Positions 1 through 8,359 of a stretch of 45,849 nt of DNA are shown here, one piece after another. The stretch is taken from positions 1 through 45,849 of the forward strand of contig NZ_CAMYIC010000049.1 of NCBI RefSeq assembly GCF_947258355.1, written 5' to 3'. The position numbers and the translations under genes were made by a program. This DNA is from an uncultured Allomuricauda sp. GTDB taxonomy: Bacteria; Bacteroidota; Bacteroidia; Flavobacteriales; Flavobacteriaceae. The notes beneath the pieces were generated by a model that was given only the letters and a program-made list of their open reading frames with translations, searched no databases and had not been told where the DNA came from. Position 1 is the stretch's first letter. Every line of letters begins with the position of its first letter.

Positions 1-2
1 AG

Positions 3-1385
3 TTCGATATAATTGTTTTGGGAAGTGGTCCAGGTGGATATGTTACTGCAATCAGGGCATCACAATTAGGTTTCAAAACAGCCATTATAGAAAAAGAAAG
101 TTTGGGAGGTGTATGTCTTAACTGGGGATGTATCCCAACAAAAGCACTTCTTAAATCTGCTCAGGTTTTCGAATATTTAAAGCACGCCGAGGATTACGGT
201 TTGAACGCGAAAGATGTGGAACATGATTTTGATGCCGTTGTTAAAAGAAGCCGTGGTGTTGCCGAGGGAATGAGCAAAGGTGTTCAATTCTTGATGAAGA
301 AAAACAAGATTGAGGTCATTAATGGATTTGGAAAGGTAAAACCTGGCAAAAAAGTTGAAGTAAAAGCAGAAAACGGGGAAACCACCGAATATTCTGCAGA
401 CAATATTATAATTGCTACTGGTGCTCGTAGCCGCGAATTACCAAGTCTTCCCCAAGACGGTGAAAAAGTAATCGGTTACCGCGAGGCCATGTCCCTTAAA
501 AAACAACCCAAGAAAATGATCGTGGTGGGTAGTGGTGCCATTGGAATGGAGTTTGCCTATTTCTATCACTCCATGGGTACAGAGGTTACTGTGGTGGAAT
601 ATATGCCGAATATTGTTCCTGTTGAGGACGAAGATGTATCCAAGCAATTGGAGCGTAGTTTCAAAAAATCAGGTGTAAAAATCAAAACCTCTGCCGAGGT
701 CACCAAAGTTGATACTTCAGGCGATGGCGTAAAGGCCACCGTAAAATCCAAAAAAGGTGAAGAAGTACTTGAAGCTGATATTGTATTATCCGCCGTTGGA
801 ATAAAAACCAACATTGAGAACATTGGCTTGGAAGATGTTGGAATCGCAACCGACAGAGATAAAATATTGGTGAACGATTACTACCAAACCAACATCCCGG
901 GGTACTATGCCATTGGTGATGTAACCCCAGGACAAGCCTTGGCACACGTTGCCTCTGCCGAAGGAATCCTTTGTGTGGAAAAATTGGCGGGCATGCATGT
1001 TGAAGCCTTGGATTATGGAAATATTCCAGGATGCACCTACTGTATCCCCGAAATAGCTTCTGTTGGGTTGACCGAAAAGGCAGCCAAGGAAAAAGGATAT
1101 GATTTAAAAATAGGTAAGTTTCCTTTCTCTGCCAGTGGTAAGGCTAAAGCTGCCGGAACACCAGATGGTTTTGTAAAAGTAATTTTTGATGCCAAATACG
1201 GTGAGTGGCTAGGTTGCCATATGATTGGTGTTGGTGTAACCGACATGATCGCAGAAGCGGTTGTTGCCAGAAAATTGGAGACCACAGGTCACGAAGTATT
1301 GAAAGCGGTTCACCCACATCCAACCATGAGCGAGGCGGTAATGGAGGCTGTTGCCGATGCTTATGATGAAGTAATCCACCTATAA
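3..1385 (+). CDS. lpdA: Dihydrolipoyl dehydrogenase (E3), 5' end outside window
   Basis: This is the FAD-dependent E3 component of the 2-oxoacid dehydrogenase complexes, which reoxidises dihydrolipoyl groups and passes the electrons to NAD+. The frame is open from the window edge and reads FDIIVLGSGPGGY, the N-terminal FAD-binding Rossmann motif, so only the first few codons are missing and no start can be assigned. The redox-active disulfide motif CLNWGC is at 114-131. A second dinucleotide-binding motif (VVGSGAIGMEF) lies near 520-555, and the C-terminal catalytic His-Glu motif HPHPTMSE is at 1311-1334. The length of about 460 residues is normal for the family. A small DUF3817 gene follows after 3 bases and is probably cotranscribed. 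The family assignment is firm; which dehydrogenase complex it serves cannot be seen here. Confidence 0.96.
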   Translation, partial: FDIIVLGSGPGGYVTAIRASQLGFKTAIIEKESLGGVCLNWGCIPTKALLKSAQVFEYLKHAEDYGLNAKDVEHDFDAVVKRSRGVAEGMSKGVQFLMKKNKIEVINGFGKVKPGKKVEVKAENGETTEYSADNIIIATGARSRELPSLPQDGEKVIGYREAMSLKKQPKKMIVVGSGAIGMEFAYFYHSMGTEVTVVEYMPNIVPVEDEDVSKQLERSFKKSGVKIKTSAEVTKVDTSGDGVKATVKSKKGEEVLEADIVLSAVGIKTNIENIGLEDVGIATDRDKILVNDYYQTNIPGYYAIGDVTPGQALAHVASAEGILCVEKLAGMHVEALDYGNIPGCTYCIPEIASVGLTEKAAKEKGYDLKIGKFPFSASGKAKAAGTPDGFVKVIFDAKYGEWLGCHMIGVGVTDMIAEAVVARKLETTGHEVLKAVHPHPTMSEAVMEAVADAYDEVIHL

Positions 1386-1388
1386 GGT

Positions 1389-1670
1389 ATGTTGAAACTT
1401 TTTAGGGCCACCGCTATTTTAGAAGGTATTTCCTATCTACTCCTTTTTGGAATGACCATGCCGTTGAAGCATTGGGCAGATATTCCCGAACCAAACCAAA
1501 TAGTTGGAATGGCGCATGGAATATTATTTATTCTTTATGTAGTGGTGGCTGTAGTTTTCTGTTGGGAAAAAAAGTGGAGACTTAAAAAGTTCATCATCCT
1601 TTTTGTAGCATCCCTTTTGCCTTTCGGCACTTTCTATGCAGATAAAAAATACTTGAAGCCTTTAGCCTAA
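1389..1670 (+). CDS. DUF3817 family small membrane protein
   Basis: A 93-residue integral membrane protein. It has hydrophobic segments at about residues 12-25, 40-58 and 67-82, a short WEKKWRLKK basic loop and the family-like stretches ILEGISYLLLFGMTMPLK and GMAHGILFILYV, which I recognise as DUF3817. No enzymatic function is established for this family. It starts 3 bases after the lpdA stop, so it is likely translated from the same transcript. Its 3' end overlaps the 3' end of the convergent aroQ gene by 9 bases. The family call is good; the role is unknown. Confidence 0.85.
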   Translation: MLKLFRATAILEGISYLLLFGMTMPLKHWADIPEPNQIVGMAHGILFILYVVVAVVFCWEKKWRLKKFIILFVASLLPFGTFYADKKYLKPLA

Positions 1671-2078
1671 GAAACTCTGGATGGCCAAATCGTAGCTTTG
1701 GAGTCCGAATCCAAGAATCACACCTTTGGCCCCTGTTGATATGTAGGACACATGACGGTACTCCTCACGCTGGTGTGTATTGGAAATATGTACCTCGACA
1801 ACCGGTGTCTCCACTGCTTTTACCGCATCACCAATGCCTACGGATGTATGGGTATAAGCCGCAGCGTTTAAAATGATTCCGTCATAATCGAAACCTGTTT
1901 CCTGTATTTTACCAATGAGTTCACCCTCGATATTGGATTGAAAATATTCCAACTCCACGTCGGGAAACTTTTTTTGAAGTTGTTCAAAATAGTCTTCGAA
2001 AGTGGTGCTCCCGTAAACTTCGGGCTCACGTTTTCCCAAAAGGTTCAGGTTGGGTCCGTTGATGATCATTAGTTTCAT
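1662..2078 (-). CDS. aroQ: Type II 3-dehydroquinate dehydratase
   Basis: Cytoplasmic dodecameric enzyme of the shikimate pathway that dehydrates 3-dehydroquinate to 3-dehydroshikimate. The 138 residues match the type II family in length. The start MKLMIINGPNLNLLG is diagnostic. The flexible-lid arginine and tyrosine are Arg17 and Tyr22. Asn71, His77, His97 (in VEVHISNTHQ), Arg104 and Arg108 have the same mutual spacing as the catalytic and substrate-binding residues of characterised type II enzymes. The gene is convergent with the DUF3817 gene, and an intrinsic terminator separates it from the barrel gene upstream. It lies close to xerD. Confidence 0.97.
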   Translation of the reverse strand: MKLMIINGPNLNLLGKREPEVYGSTTFEDYFEQLQKKFPDVELEYFQSNIEGELIGKIQETGFDYDGIILNAAAYTHTSVGIGDAVKAVETPVVEVHISNTHQREEYRHVSYISTGAKGVILGFGLQSYDLAIQSFLG

Positions 2079-2103
2079 GCAATCAAAAATACAACAAAAA
2101 GAA

Positions 2104-2125
2104 AAGGGCGGGAAAACCCGCCCTT
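2104..2125 (-). terminator. Intrinsic terminator behind the 154-residue barrel gene
   Basis: A perfect 9-bp GC-rich stem (2104-2112 paired with 2117-2125) closes a 4-base AAAA loop. Read on the minus strand the stem is followed by TTTTCTTTTTG, a good U-tract. It lies 21 bases beyond the stop of the minus-strand gene at 2146-2610 and upstream of aroQ, so it should end the barrel-gene transcript and give aroQ a separate transcript. Confidence 0.85.
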
Positions 2126-2145
2126 AAATCAACATATTTTCTTTA

Positions 2146-2610
2146 TCAGTTATTGATGGCAAACTGTAGCCCAAAACCAAAAGCAGCGACTTGGTTATCC
2201 CCAACTTCGCTAAGTACCACCGAAGGTCGCCAATCAAAATTTAGTACCAGTGGAACACCATCAATTTTAAAATCGAGCCCCAAATGTGGACGCAGGGCAA
2301 AAATATTATCAAAATCTTTAATAAAAATGATACTTGGTCCTACTCCGGCGTACCATCTTAATCCGGGAGCTCTAAAAAAACCTTTATGGAAGGAATACAA
2401 AAATGTGGCAATGGTGGCATTGTCCTCAAATCCCAAATCGGCTTGGCCGACATGGTTATCTGAGAAAAAGTATTTTCCCGAAGCCCCAAAAAAAGTGGCT
2501 TCATCATACAGGTCAATGCCCAACCCCAGAGCAGCTCTATAATTTGTTTGGGCCTTGATGGCCATGTTACCAAGCATAAATAATGCGAAAACCAAAAGTA
2601 ATTTTTTCAT
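2146..2610 (-). CDS. Putative small outer-membrane beta-barrel protein
   Basis: A 154-residue secreted protein of unknown function. Residues 1-20 are a signal peptide ending AIKAQ. The mature part is a series of short alternating amphipathic strands rich in Gly and aromatic residues (for example GLRWYAGVGPSIIF, LVLNFDWRPSVVL) and ends AAFGFGLQFAINN, the kind of terminal strand seen in outer-membrane barrels. The size would fit an eight-stranded barrel. A terminator follows it. Its neighbour at 2687-3211 is another small barrel-like protein, but the two sequences are not obviously duplicates. The barrel call is inferred from pattern rather than from a named family. Confidence 0.75.
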   Translation of the reverse strand: MKKLLLVFALFMLGNMAIKAQTNYRAALGLGIDLYDEATFFGASGKYFFSDNHVGQADLGFEDNATIATFLYSFHKGFFRAPGLRWYAGVGPSIIFIKDFDNIFALRPHLGLDFKIDGVPLVLNFDWRPSVVLSEVGDNQVAAFGFGLQFAINN

Positions 2611-2686
2611 TTGTTAAGTGTATTTAGTGGTTAATATTCATGGTTTATACTGCAAGATTTGGGGTTAAAACAGTTACTTTTTTTTA

Positions 2687-3211
2687 TTAAAACAAAAACA
2701 AAATCCCCAATGCTGCCATGGAGAAATCGTAATCATCACTTACTTTTACGTAAGAAATATTTATTTCCGTTGTACTACTTACATTGGCTCCGACCATAGG
2801 TTTGATATAGAACCCTCCAGAATTCCCATCATTTATTCCAACCGCATAACCTACATCGGCTCCCAATTTAAAATCATAGGTCGGATACAGTCGAAATGCC
2901 CCAGCTACGGGAACATATTGGATATTCGGAAAATCACCTTCCACCTCAATAGGGCCAAAATCCAATGTATCATTATTTATGAAGGCATTCATAAATCCAG
3001 TGGAGATTCCAGCATCTATGAGTTCCGAAACACCCCAATGATATCCTAGATCGAGGCCTAACTCAAAATTTGAAAAATCTGAAATATCACCAAATGGCAC
3101 ACCTGCATGAACTCCAGCTTTAAAATTTGTTCGGTCCACTCGTTGAGCCATTGACGAAAAACTAATGGCAACCAACGCTATGATCACCAATACAAATGTC
3201 TTTTTCTTCAT
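2687..3211 (-). CDS. Putative porin-like outer-membrane beta-barrel protein
   Basis: A 174-residue secreted protein with a signal peptide (residues 1-22, ending FSSMAQ). The mature sequence has features of small outer-membrane barrels: NFKAGVHAGVPFGDIS at the start, FELGLDLGYHWG, FKLGADVGYAVGIN, and a final strand DYDFSMAALGILFLF that ends in an aromatic residue. The specific ligand or role is unknown. About 75 bases separate it from the next barrel gene, so the two could be expressed separately. It diverges from xerD with a 226-base spacer between them. Confidence 0.75.
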   Translation of the reverse strand: MKKKTFVLVIIALVAISFSSMAQRVDRTNFKAGVHAGVPFGDISDFSNFELGLDLGYHWGVSELIDAGISTGFMNAFINNDTLDFGPIEVEGDFPNIQYVPVAGAFRLYPTYDFKLGADVGYAVGINDGNSGGFYIKPMVGANVSSTTEINISYVKVSDDYDFSMAALGILFLF

Positions 3212-3379
3212 TGTTAAAATTTTATCAACAACAGAACGACATCATCGTAAAAAAAGTACCCAAAGCCTTGGATTTCCGACCAAAGGCACCAATCTTTCCC
3301 ATTTCAAGACTTCCAGTTTTGGAAAATTATACAAACTATTGATTGAATACTGCCTCGTTTGACAAAAGGCCGTTCTGAG

Positions 3380-3404
3380 TTGACCAATGCATACTTTTGG
3401 TCAA
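3380..3404. repeat. 8-bp inverted repeat upstream of xerD
   Basis: TTGACCAA at 3380-3387 and TTGGTCAA at 3397-3404 are perfect inverted copies separated by 9 bases. They sit about 20 bases upstream of the putative -7 box of xerD. The arrangement would suit a dimeric regulator or a short hairpin, but no T-tract follows. Function is inferred only from position. Confidence 0.45.
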
Positions 3405-3405
3405 T

Positions 3406-3432
3406 TTTGAAAATGTTATCTCACTATATTTG
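3406..3432 (+). promoter_or_regulatory. Putative Bacteroidetes-type promoter of xerD
   Basis: TATATTTG at 3425-3432 is an exact match to the Bacteroidetes -7 consensus TAnnTTTG, five bases before the xerD ATG. A TTTG at 3406-3409 could be the -33 element, but the 15-base spacing is shorter than the usual 19 or so. If this box is used, the leader would be almost absent. Confidence 0.4.
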
Positions 3433-3437
3433 AAAAT

Positions 3438-4334
3438 ATGAATTGGCAACAATCAATAAAAGATTATCAAAATTATTTGAAGATTGAGAGAGGACTTTCG
3501 GAAAATTCTATCTCAAATTATTCCATGGACCTTCAAAAACTCGCCAATTATCTTGATGAACAATCCATAGAAGAAAAGCCTATTGGAATTAACAGGGAAA
3601 CGGTTCAGCAATTTATTTACGATATCGCCAAAATAGTGAATCCCAGAACACAGGCCCGCATTATTTCGGGTCTAAAAGGTTTTTTCAACTATCTGGTTTT
3701 TGAAGATTATAGGGAAGACAATCCTATGGATTTAATAGAAACCCCAAAAATTGGTAGAAAACTACCCGATACTCTTTCAGAAGAAGAAATAAACGCGTTG
3801 ATTGCCGCCATTGACCTATCCAAACCCGAAGGAGAACGAAATAGGGCCATTTTGGAAACCTTGTATGGTTGTGGACTTCGTGTATCGGAGCTCATTAACC
3901 TAAAACTGTCCGACCTTTATTTTGAAGAAGATTTTATTAAAGTAACGGGGAAAGGAGATAAGCAACGTTTTGTACCGATAAGTGGTGTGAACCAAAAATA
4001 TATCAACATATATTGTAAAGAAGTAAGGCTGCATGTGCCAATCAAAAAAGAGCATGAGGATTTTGTTTTTTTAAACCGAAGAGGCAAGCAACTCACCCGC
4101 GCCATGATTTTTACCATTGTTAAACGTTTGGCGGAAGAAATTGGTCTGGATAAAAATATAAGTCCCCATACCTTTAGACATTCCTTTGCGACCCACCTTT
4201 TAGAAAATGGTGCCGACCTTAGGTCCATACAACAAATGTTGGGGCACGAAAGTATAACAACAACAGAAGTATATATGCACGTAAACCGTAAGCATTTGAA
4301 TAAGGTGCTTCAGAAGTTTCACCCAAGGAGGTGA
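3438..4334 (+). CDS. xerD: Site-specific tyrosine recombinase XerD
   Basis: Cytoplasmic tyrosine recombinase that, with its partner, resolves chromosome dimers at dif near the terminus. The 298-residue length is typical. Residues 1-90 form the SAM-like N-terminal core-binding domain (YLKIERGLSENSISNY). The catalytic domain carries Arg148 (GCGLRVSEL), Lys172 (GKGDK), His244 and Arg247 (HTFRHSFATHLL), His270 (MLGHESI) and the nucleophile Tyr279 (TTEVYMHV), so the active site is complete. No integrase-like DNA-binding arm or adjacent mobile cargo is present, and aroQ lies nearby as in other flavobacteria to my knowledge. This supports a housekeeping Xer protein rather than an element integrase. 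XerC versus XerD cannot be fully separated by eye. Confidence 0.93.
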   Translation: MNWQQSIKDYQNYLKIERGLSENSISNYSMDLQKLANYLDEQSIEEKPIGINRETVQQFIYDIAKIVNPRTQARIISGLKGFFNYLVFEDYREDNPMDLIETPKIGRKLPDTLSEEEINALIAAIDLSKPEGERNRAILETLYGCGLRVSELINLKLSDLYFEEDFIKVTGKGDKQRFVPISGVNQKYINIYCKEVRLHVPIKKEHEDFVFLNRRGKQLTRAMIFTIVKRLAEEIGLDKNISPHTFRHSFATHLLENGADLRSIQQMLGHESITTTEVYMHVNRKHLNKVLQKFHPRR

Positions 4335-4341
4335 AAAATTC

Positions 4342-4857
4342 TCAAAACTTTATGCGGGTTCCCAGTTCAACTCGGGTTCCTACACCATCGAGACCTATGC
4401 TGTAAAAATCGGATTCGTTAATGGGATGGACCATTTTTACTTCCATCAGCATATTTTGCCGAACCTGATGTTCTATTCCAAAGAAAATTTCTTGCCGAGG
4501 AACTGGATTTGGATAACCTCTACCTTTATTAAAAAGATCCCATTCTTTTTGGTACCCACCTAAGAAATAAAAATTATCTGAAATCCTTTGTTTTAGTTGA
4601 GTCCCTAAACTGATTCTATCCGCACCATATCTCCTATAATGTTGACCGATTACTTGAATATCAGTCCCGTCCATAACTTCATAGCCAACGGTGAACCGAG
4701 CATAATGGGATAGGTCATCAAATTTTGGGTAGTTGAATCCTTCAATATAAATAGGTGACTCCGCTGTTTTGGGCACACCATATTGATTTTGTGCTTGCCC
4801 TTCAATACCAAAACACAAGAGAAGGAACAGCGCGGATACAAAGGTTGATTTGAACAT
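4342..4857 (-). CDS. Secreted protein of unknown function
   Basis: A 171-residue protein if begun at the ATG at 4857. A longer reading would start at TTG (4884), but the ATG gives a standard signal peptide (MFKSTFVSALFLLLCFGIEGQAQ), so I prefer it. The mature part contains beta-rich segments (HYARFTVGYEVMDGTDIQVIGQHY, ISLGTQLKQRIS, EIFFGIEHQVRQNMLMEVKM) and ends GTRVELGTRIKF with a terminal Phe. It may be a small outer-membrane barrel. I do not recognise a named family. It is convergent with xerD, separated by 7 bases, and lies downstream of the NADH dehydrogenase gene on the same strand. Confidence 0.7.
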   Translation of the reverse strand: MFKSTFVSALFLLLCFGIEGQAQNQYGVPKTAESPIYIEGFNYPKFDDLSHYARFTVGYEVMDGTDIQVIGQHYRRYGADRISLGTQLKQRISDNFYFLGGYQKEWDLFNKGRGYPNPVPRQEIFFGIEHQVRQNMLMEVKMVHPINESDFYSIGLDGVGTRVELGTRIKF

Positions 4858-4952
4858 GGTAAGTGTTTTACTACAATTTACCAAAGCTCAGCCAACCGAT
4901 CACCGCTATTGGCTAAATTTTAACCATTAAGATCAATGTACTTCGAACTGAA

Positions 4953-6269
4953 TCAGTCCCGCATTAGAGTATCTCTCTCTACTCGATTCTGTTTTTTGAA
5001 AGGACGGATAATCAAACGTGCCTCACGGTCAAATCTTATATAATTGTACACCCAATTAATGAATACCACCACTCTATTTCTAAACCCGATAAGAAAATAC
5101 AAATGCACGAACATCCACACAAACCAAGCAAAAACACCTTGGAACCTGAAGTTGGGCATATCCACCACCGCCTTATTCCTTCCTACAGTGGCCATGCTAC
5201 CCTTGTCTTTATAAACAAAGGGTTTCATAGGTTTATTTTCAATGAGCCTTACGAGATTATCTCCTAAGTTTCTACCCTGTTGTATGGCAGGTTGGGCCAT
5301 CATGGGATGTCCGTGTGGAAACTCCTTGGTTTCCATTTGGGCCACATCACCAATGGCAAAAACATCTTCTAGGCCAACAATCTGATGAAACTCGTTTACC
5401 CTGAGCCTATTGCCCCTACATATAAATTGCTCGGCGTCCAAACCCTTTAGACCCACAGCTTTTACTCCGGCTGCCCAGACCAATGTTTCCGCATCGAAAA
5501 TGGTTTTGGTATTGGTAGAAACCCGTATGCCATCATAATCGGTTACGCGGATATTCTTCCAAACGTTCACACCAAGTTCCTCCAAAAACTTTTCAGCCTT
5601 TTCTGAAGCTTTCTCGCTCATTGCCGGTAAAATTCTATCACCTCCTTGTACCAAGTTTATTTGTGCCCTACGTGTATCCAGATCCGGATAATCCTTAGGT
5701 AAAATTCCTTTTTTAATCTCCGCCAAGGCTCCAGCGAGTTCAACACCTGTTGGACCTCCGCCTACGATTACAAAGTTCATCAGGGCATCGCGTTCGTGAA
5801 GATCATCCGTTAAAAGTGCTTGTTCAAAATTTTCAAGAATCAAGCTACGTAAGTTGAGGGATTGCGGAATGGTCTTCATGGCCATTCCCTTGCTTTCAAT
5901 CCCCTTATTGCCAAAAAAGTTGGTCTCCGAACCGGTGGCTACCACCAAATAATCATAAAAAATCTCACCAATATTGGTTTTGATTCTTTTGGTTTCGGTC
6001 TTGACTTCCTGAACCTGTGCCAATCTAAAAAAGAAATTGGGATACCCCTGTAACACTTTTCGTATGGGGTAAGCAATGGAATCTGGTTCCAACCCTCCTG
6101 TGGATACTTGATAAAGCAATGGTTGAAAGTTGTGATAATTATGTTTGTCCAACAATACCACCTGCGCTTCCTTTTTACTCAACTTTTTTGCTAATGCAAT
6201 ACCTCCAAAACCGCCGCCAATAATTACGACCCTTGGATAACTGGACTGAGGAATATTCATTCTCGACAT
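4953..6269 (-). CDS. ndh: Type II NADH:quinone oxidoreductase (NDH-2)
   Basis: Single-subunit, non-proton-pumping NADH dehydrogenase on the cytoplasmic face of the inner membrane. It is a flavoprotein that transfers electrons from NADH to quinone. Two dinucleotide-binding motifs are visible: GGGFGG at residues 18-23 for FAD and VGGGPTGVELAG from 169 for NADH. The AQPAIQQG motif near residue 318 matches the quinone-site signature of the family. The C-terminal 60 residues contain hydrophobic and aromatic helices (FAWFVWMFVHLYFLIGF) and a basic tail, suited to membrane attachment. The length of 438 is normal for bacterial NDH-2. The start at 6269 is the first ATG; an ATG three codons later is also possible given a -7 box at 6275-6282. 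Confidence in the family is high. Confidence 0.93.
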   Translation of the reverse strand: MSRMNIPQSSYPRVVIIGGGFGGIALAKKLSKKEAQVVLLDKHNYHNFQPLLYQVSTGGLEPDSIAYPIRKVLQGYPNFFFRLAQVQEVKTETKRIKTNIGEIFYDYLVVATGSETNFFGNKGIESKGMAMKTIPQSLNLRSLILENFEQALLTDDLHERDALMNFVIVGGGPTGVELAGALAEIKKGILPKDYPDLDTRRAQINLVQGGDRILPAMSEKASEKAEKFLEELGVNVWKNIRVTDYDGIRVSTNTKTIFDAETLVWAAGVKAVGLKGLDAEQFICRGNRLRVNEFHQIVGLEDVFAIGDVAQMETKEFPHGHPMMAQPAIQQGRNLGDNLVRLIENKPMKPFVYKDKGSMATVGRNKAVVDMPNFRFQGVFAWFVWMFVHLYFLIGFRNRVVVFINWVYNYIRFDREARLIIRPFKKQNRVERDTLMRD

Positions 6270-6274
6270 ATCAA

Positions 6275-6282
6275 CAAATTTA
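6275..6282 (-). promoter_or_regulatory. Putative -7 box of ndh
   Basis: On the minus strand this reads TAAATTTG, an exact TAnnTTTG match. Transcription would begin at or next to the first ATG (6269), which leaves open whether translation begins there or at the ATG at 6260. No convincing -33 element is seen at the expected distance. Confidence 0.35.
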
Positions 6283-6361
6283 GGTATTCCCGTGAATTGC
6301 CGATCGTGTCAGGGTTGGTTTTTTTGTATCTTTAGCATCTAACTCAAAAAAACTTCAACCA

Positions 6362-7789
6362 ATGAAAAGATTCCTCCCTTTAGGTGTATTGTTTCTATTT
6401 TGCACCATTGGTGTTCATGCACAAAAGGACAAGAACAATGTCATCAAAGAATTAGATTCAAAATCTGAAAAATATAGTAAAATCGCCCATAATATTTGGG
6501 ACCTTGCTGAAATGGGCTATTTGGAAAAACAAAGTTCAGCGCTTTTGCAAGAAACCCTTTCCGAAGAAGGTTTTACCATAGAAAAAGGAATTGCTGGTAT
6601 CCCAACGGCGTTTAAAGCAGAATACGGTTCGGGTTACCCGGTAATTGCGATATTGGGTGAATATGATGCCTTGCCGGGATTGTCTCAAGAAGCAATCCCT
6701 GAGAAAAAATCAGCTGGTGGAGCCGCTGGTCATGCTTGCGGACATCACTTGTTCGGAACAGCATCCACTGCAGCGGCAGTTTCTGTAAAAAACTGGATGA
6801 AAACCAATAATATCAAAGGAACCATTCGCTTTTACGGATGTCCAGCAGAAGAAGGTGGATCTGGAAAAGTATATATGGTCCGCGAAGGCGTTTTTGATGA
6901 TGTGGATGTGGCCCTACACTGGCACCCAGGTTCTGCAAATGCAGCAAGTGCTGGTGCTGCCCTTGCCAATAAATCAGCAAAATTCAGATTTTATGGTATT
7001 TCCGCCCATGCTGCCGGAGCTCCAGATAAAGGACGCTCAGCACTTGATGGTGTAGAAGCCATGAATGCCATGGTGAATATGATGCGGGAACACATACCTC
7101 AAGAAGCAAGAATCCACTATGTAATTACCAATGGTGGCAAAGCTCCCAATGTTGTTCCTGACTTTGCTGAAGTATATTACTATGCCAGACATAACACCCG
7201 CGATGTAGTCGTCGATATTTTTGACCGAATGGTAAAGGCCGCCGAAGGTGCTGCCATGGGTACTGGAACAACCATGGAATATGAAATGATTGGAGGTACC
7301 CACGAACTTCTTCCCAATCTAACGGTACAAAAGATCATGTACGACAATTTGGAGAAAGTAGGTGGTGTAACCTATAATGATGAGGAAAAGGCTTTTGCCG
7401 AAAAAATCTCCACAACCTTGGGTAAAGGTGCACCAGATATTTCAACTGCCGAAAAAATACAACCTTATAAAGAAACTGCTCGTGCTTACGGTTCCACCGA
7501 TGTAGGAGATGTTAGCTATACAGTACCCACTGCAGGGCTGGGGACCGCCACTTGGGTTCCTGGAACTCCGGCACATAGTTGGCAAGCGGTTGCTGCAGGT
7601 GGCATGAGCATCGGCCACAAAGGTATGATGGTAGCTGCAAAAACCTTGGCACTCACAGCAATGGACATTTTTGAAAGCCCAAAAACCGTGGAGGCAGCCA
7701 AAAAGGAATTGGAAGAAAGAAGAGGCAAGGACTTTAAATATGTACCCATGTTGGGTAACAGACCACCTGCTTTGGACTACCGTAAATAG
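6362..7789 (+). CDS. Secreted M20 family amidohydrolase, AbgB-like
   Basis: A zinc-dependent amidohydrolase/peptidase of the M20D group, most like the B subunit of p-aminobenzoyl-glutamate hydrolase. Residues 1-20 are a signal peptide ending GVHAQ, so the protein is exported, whereas AbgB itself is cytoplasmic. The metal-site motif HACGHH is at 124-129, the catalytic/metal acidic pair is in PAEEGGSGK (Glu163, Glu164), and further histidines lie at 186 and 188 (LHWHPG). The dimerisation domain starts near FRFYGISAHAAGAPDKGRSA, and the last metal-site His is likely in TPAHSWQ. The 475 residues match the family length. The true substrate is unknown: an N-acyl amino acid, a dipeptide or a folate breakdown product are all possible. 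It stands alone, facing away from ndh. Confidence 0.9.
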   Translation: MKRFLPLGVLFLFCTIGVHAQKDKNNVIKELDSKSEKYSKIAHNIWDLAEMGYLEKQSSALLQETLSEEGFTIEKGIAGIPTAFKAEYGSGYPVIAILGEYDALPGLSQEAIPEKKSAGGAAGHACGHHLFGTASTAAAVSVKNWMKTNNIKGTIRFYGCPAEEGGSGKVYMVREGVFDDVDVALHWHPGSANAASAGAALANKSAKFRFYGISAHAAGAPDKGRSALDGVEAMNAMVNMMREHIPQEARIHYVITNGGKAPNVVPDFAEVYYYARHNTRDVVVDIFDRMVKAAEGAAMGTGTTMEYEMIGGTHELLPNLTVQKIMYDNLEKVGGVTYNDEEKAFAEKISTTLGKGAPDISTAEKIQPYKETARAYGSTDVGDVSYTVPTAGLGTATWVPGTPAHSWQAVAAGGMSIGHKGMMVAAKTLALTAMDIFESPKTVEAAKKELEERRGKDFKYVPMLGNRPPALDYRK

Positions 7790-7864
7790 TTTTTTTTCAT
7801 AAAGTATTGTAACAAATGCTGCTTTATCCATACCAATAGATAAAGAAAATCTACCAACCGTTTA

Positions 7865-8359
7865 GTGAACAAAGAACTGGAACATCGTTTTGTGACGGAA
7901 CTTGAGGACAATCAGAATATTGTCCATAAGGTGTGTAGTCTATATACCAATGACAAGGATTCACATAACGACCTCTTCCAAGAAATCACTATTCAACTCT
8001 GGAAAGCATACCCAAAATTTCGGGGAGATGCCAAGTTTAGTACATGGATGTACCGTGTTGCGTTGAATACGGCCATAACGCTGTACAGGAAATCCAAAAA
8101 AAGGGTGAAGACCCAGGATTTTGATTCGGTCCTCTATAAAATAAAGGCCACAGATTATGACGATACCGAGGAGCGACAATTAAAATTAATGTACGATGCC
8201 ATAAAACAACTTGGTGATATTGACAAAGCTTTGGTGTTTCTATATCTGGAAGACAAGGATTATTCCGAGATAGCCGAAACTTTGGGTATTTCCGAAGTAA
8301 ATGCGAGAGTGAAGATGAGCAGGGTAAAAACCAAATTAAAAACCATATTAAATCCGTGA
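7865..8359 (+). CDS. RNA polymerase ECF-type sigma factor
   Basis: A 164-residue sigma-70 family regulator with only regions 2 and 4. Region 2 spans about residues 20-85 (DLFQEITIQLWKAYPKFRG, FSTWMYRVALNTAI), and region 4 about 105-160 with a helix-turn-helix (YSEIAETLGISEVNARVKMSR). The start is GTG at 7865; no ATG fits. The stop overlaps the GTG start of the next gene (GTGA at 8356-8359), so the two are translationally coupled, as sigma/anti-sigma pairs usually are. The signal that activates it is not visible. Its target promoters were not identified in the window. Confidence 0.93.
   Translation: MNKELEHRFVTELEDNQNIVHKVCSLYTNDKDSHNDLFQEITIQLWKAYPKFRGDAKFSTWMYRVALNTAITLYRKSKKRVKTQDFDSVLYKIKATDYDDTEERQLKLMYDAIKQLGDIDKALVFLYLEDKDYSEIAETLGISEVNARVKMSRVKTKLKTILNP

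Noticed and set aside
2153..2542. A 129-residue open frame on the plus strand
   Set aside because: It lies opposite a well-supported secreted barrel gene, has no family resemblance and its composition is that of a shadow frame.
3438..4334. Possible mobile-element integrase
   Set aside because: The protein has the XerD layout and housekeeping neighbours, and no flanking repeats, tRNA target or cargo genes are seen.
4890..4914. AGCCAA/TTGGCT inverted pair between ndh and the small secreted gene
   Set aside because: Six-base stem, 13-base loop and no T-tract on the useful strand, so a terminator is not supported.
7790..7864. Possible ECF autoregulation promoter before the sigma gene
   Set aside because: A TGTAAC is present, but no matching -10 element or second copy elsewhere in the window was found.
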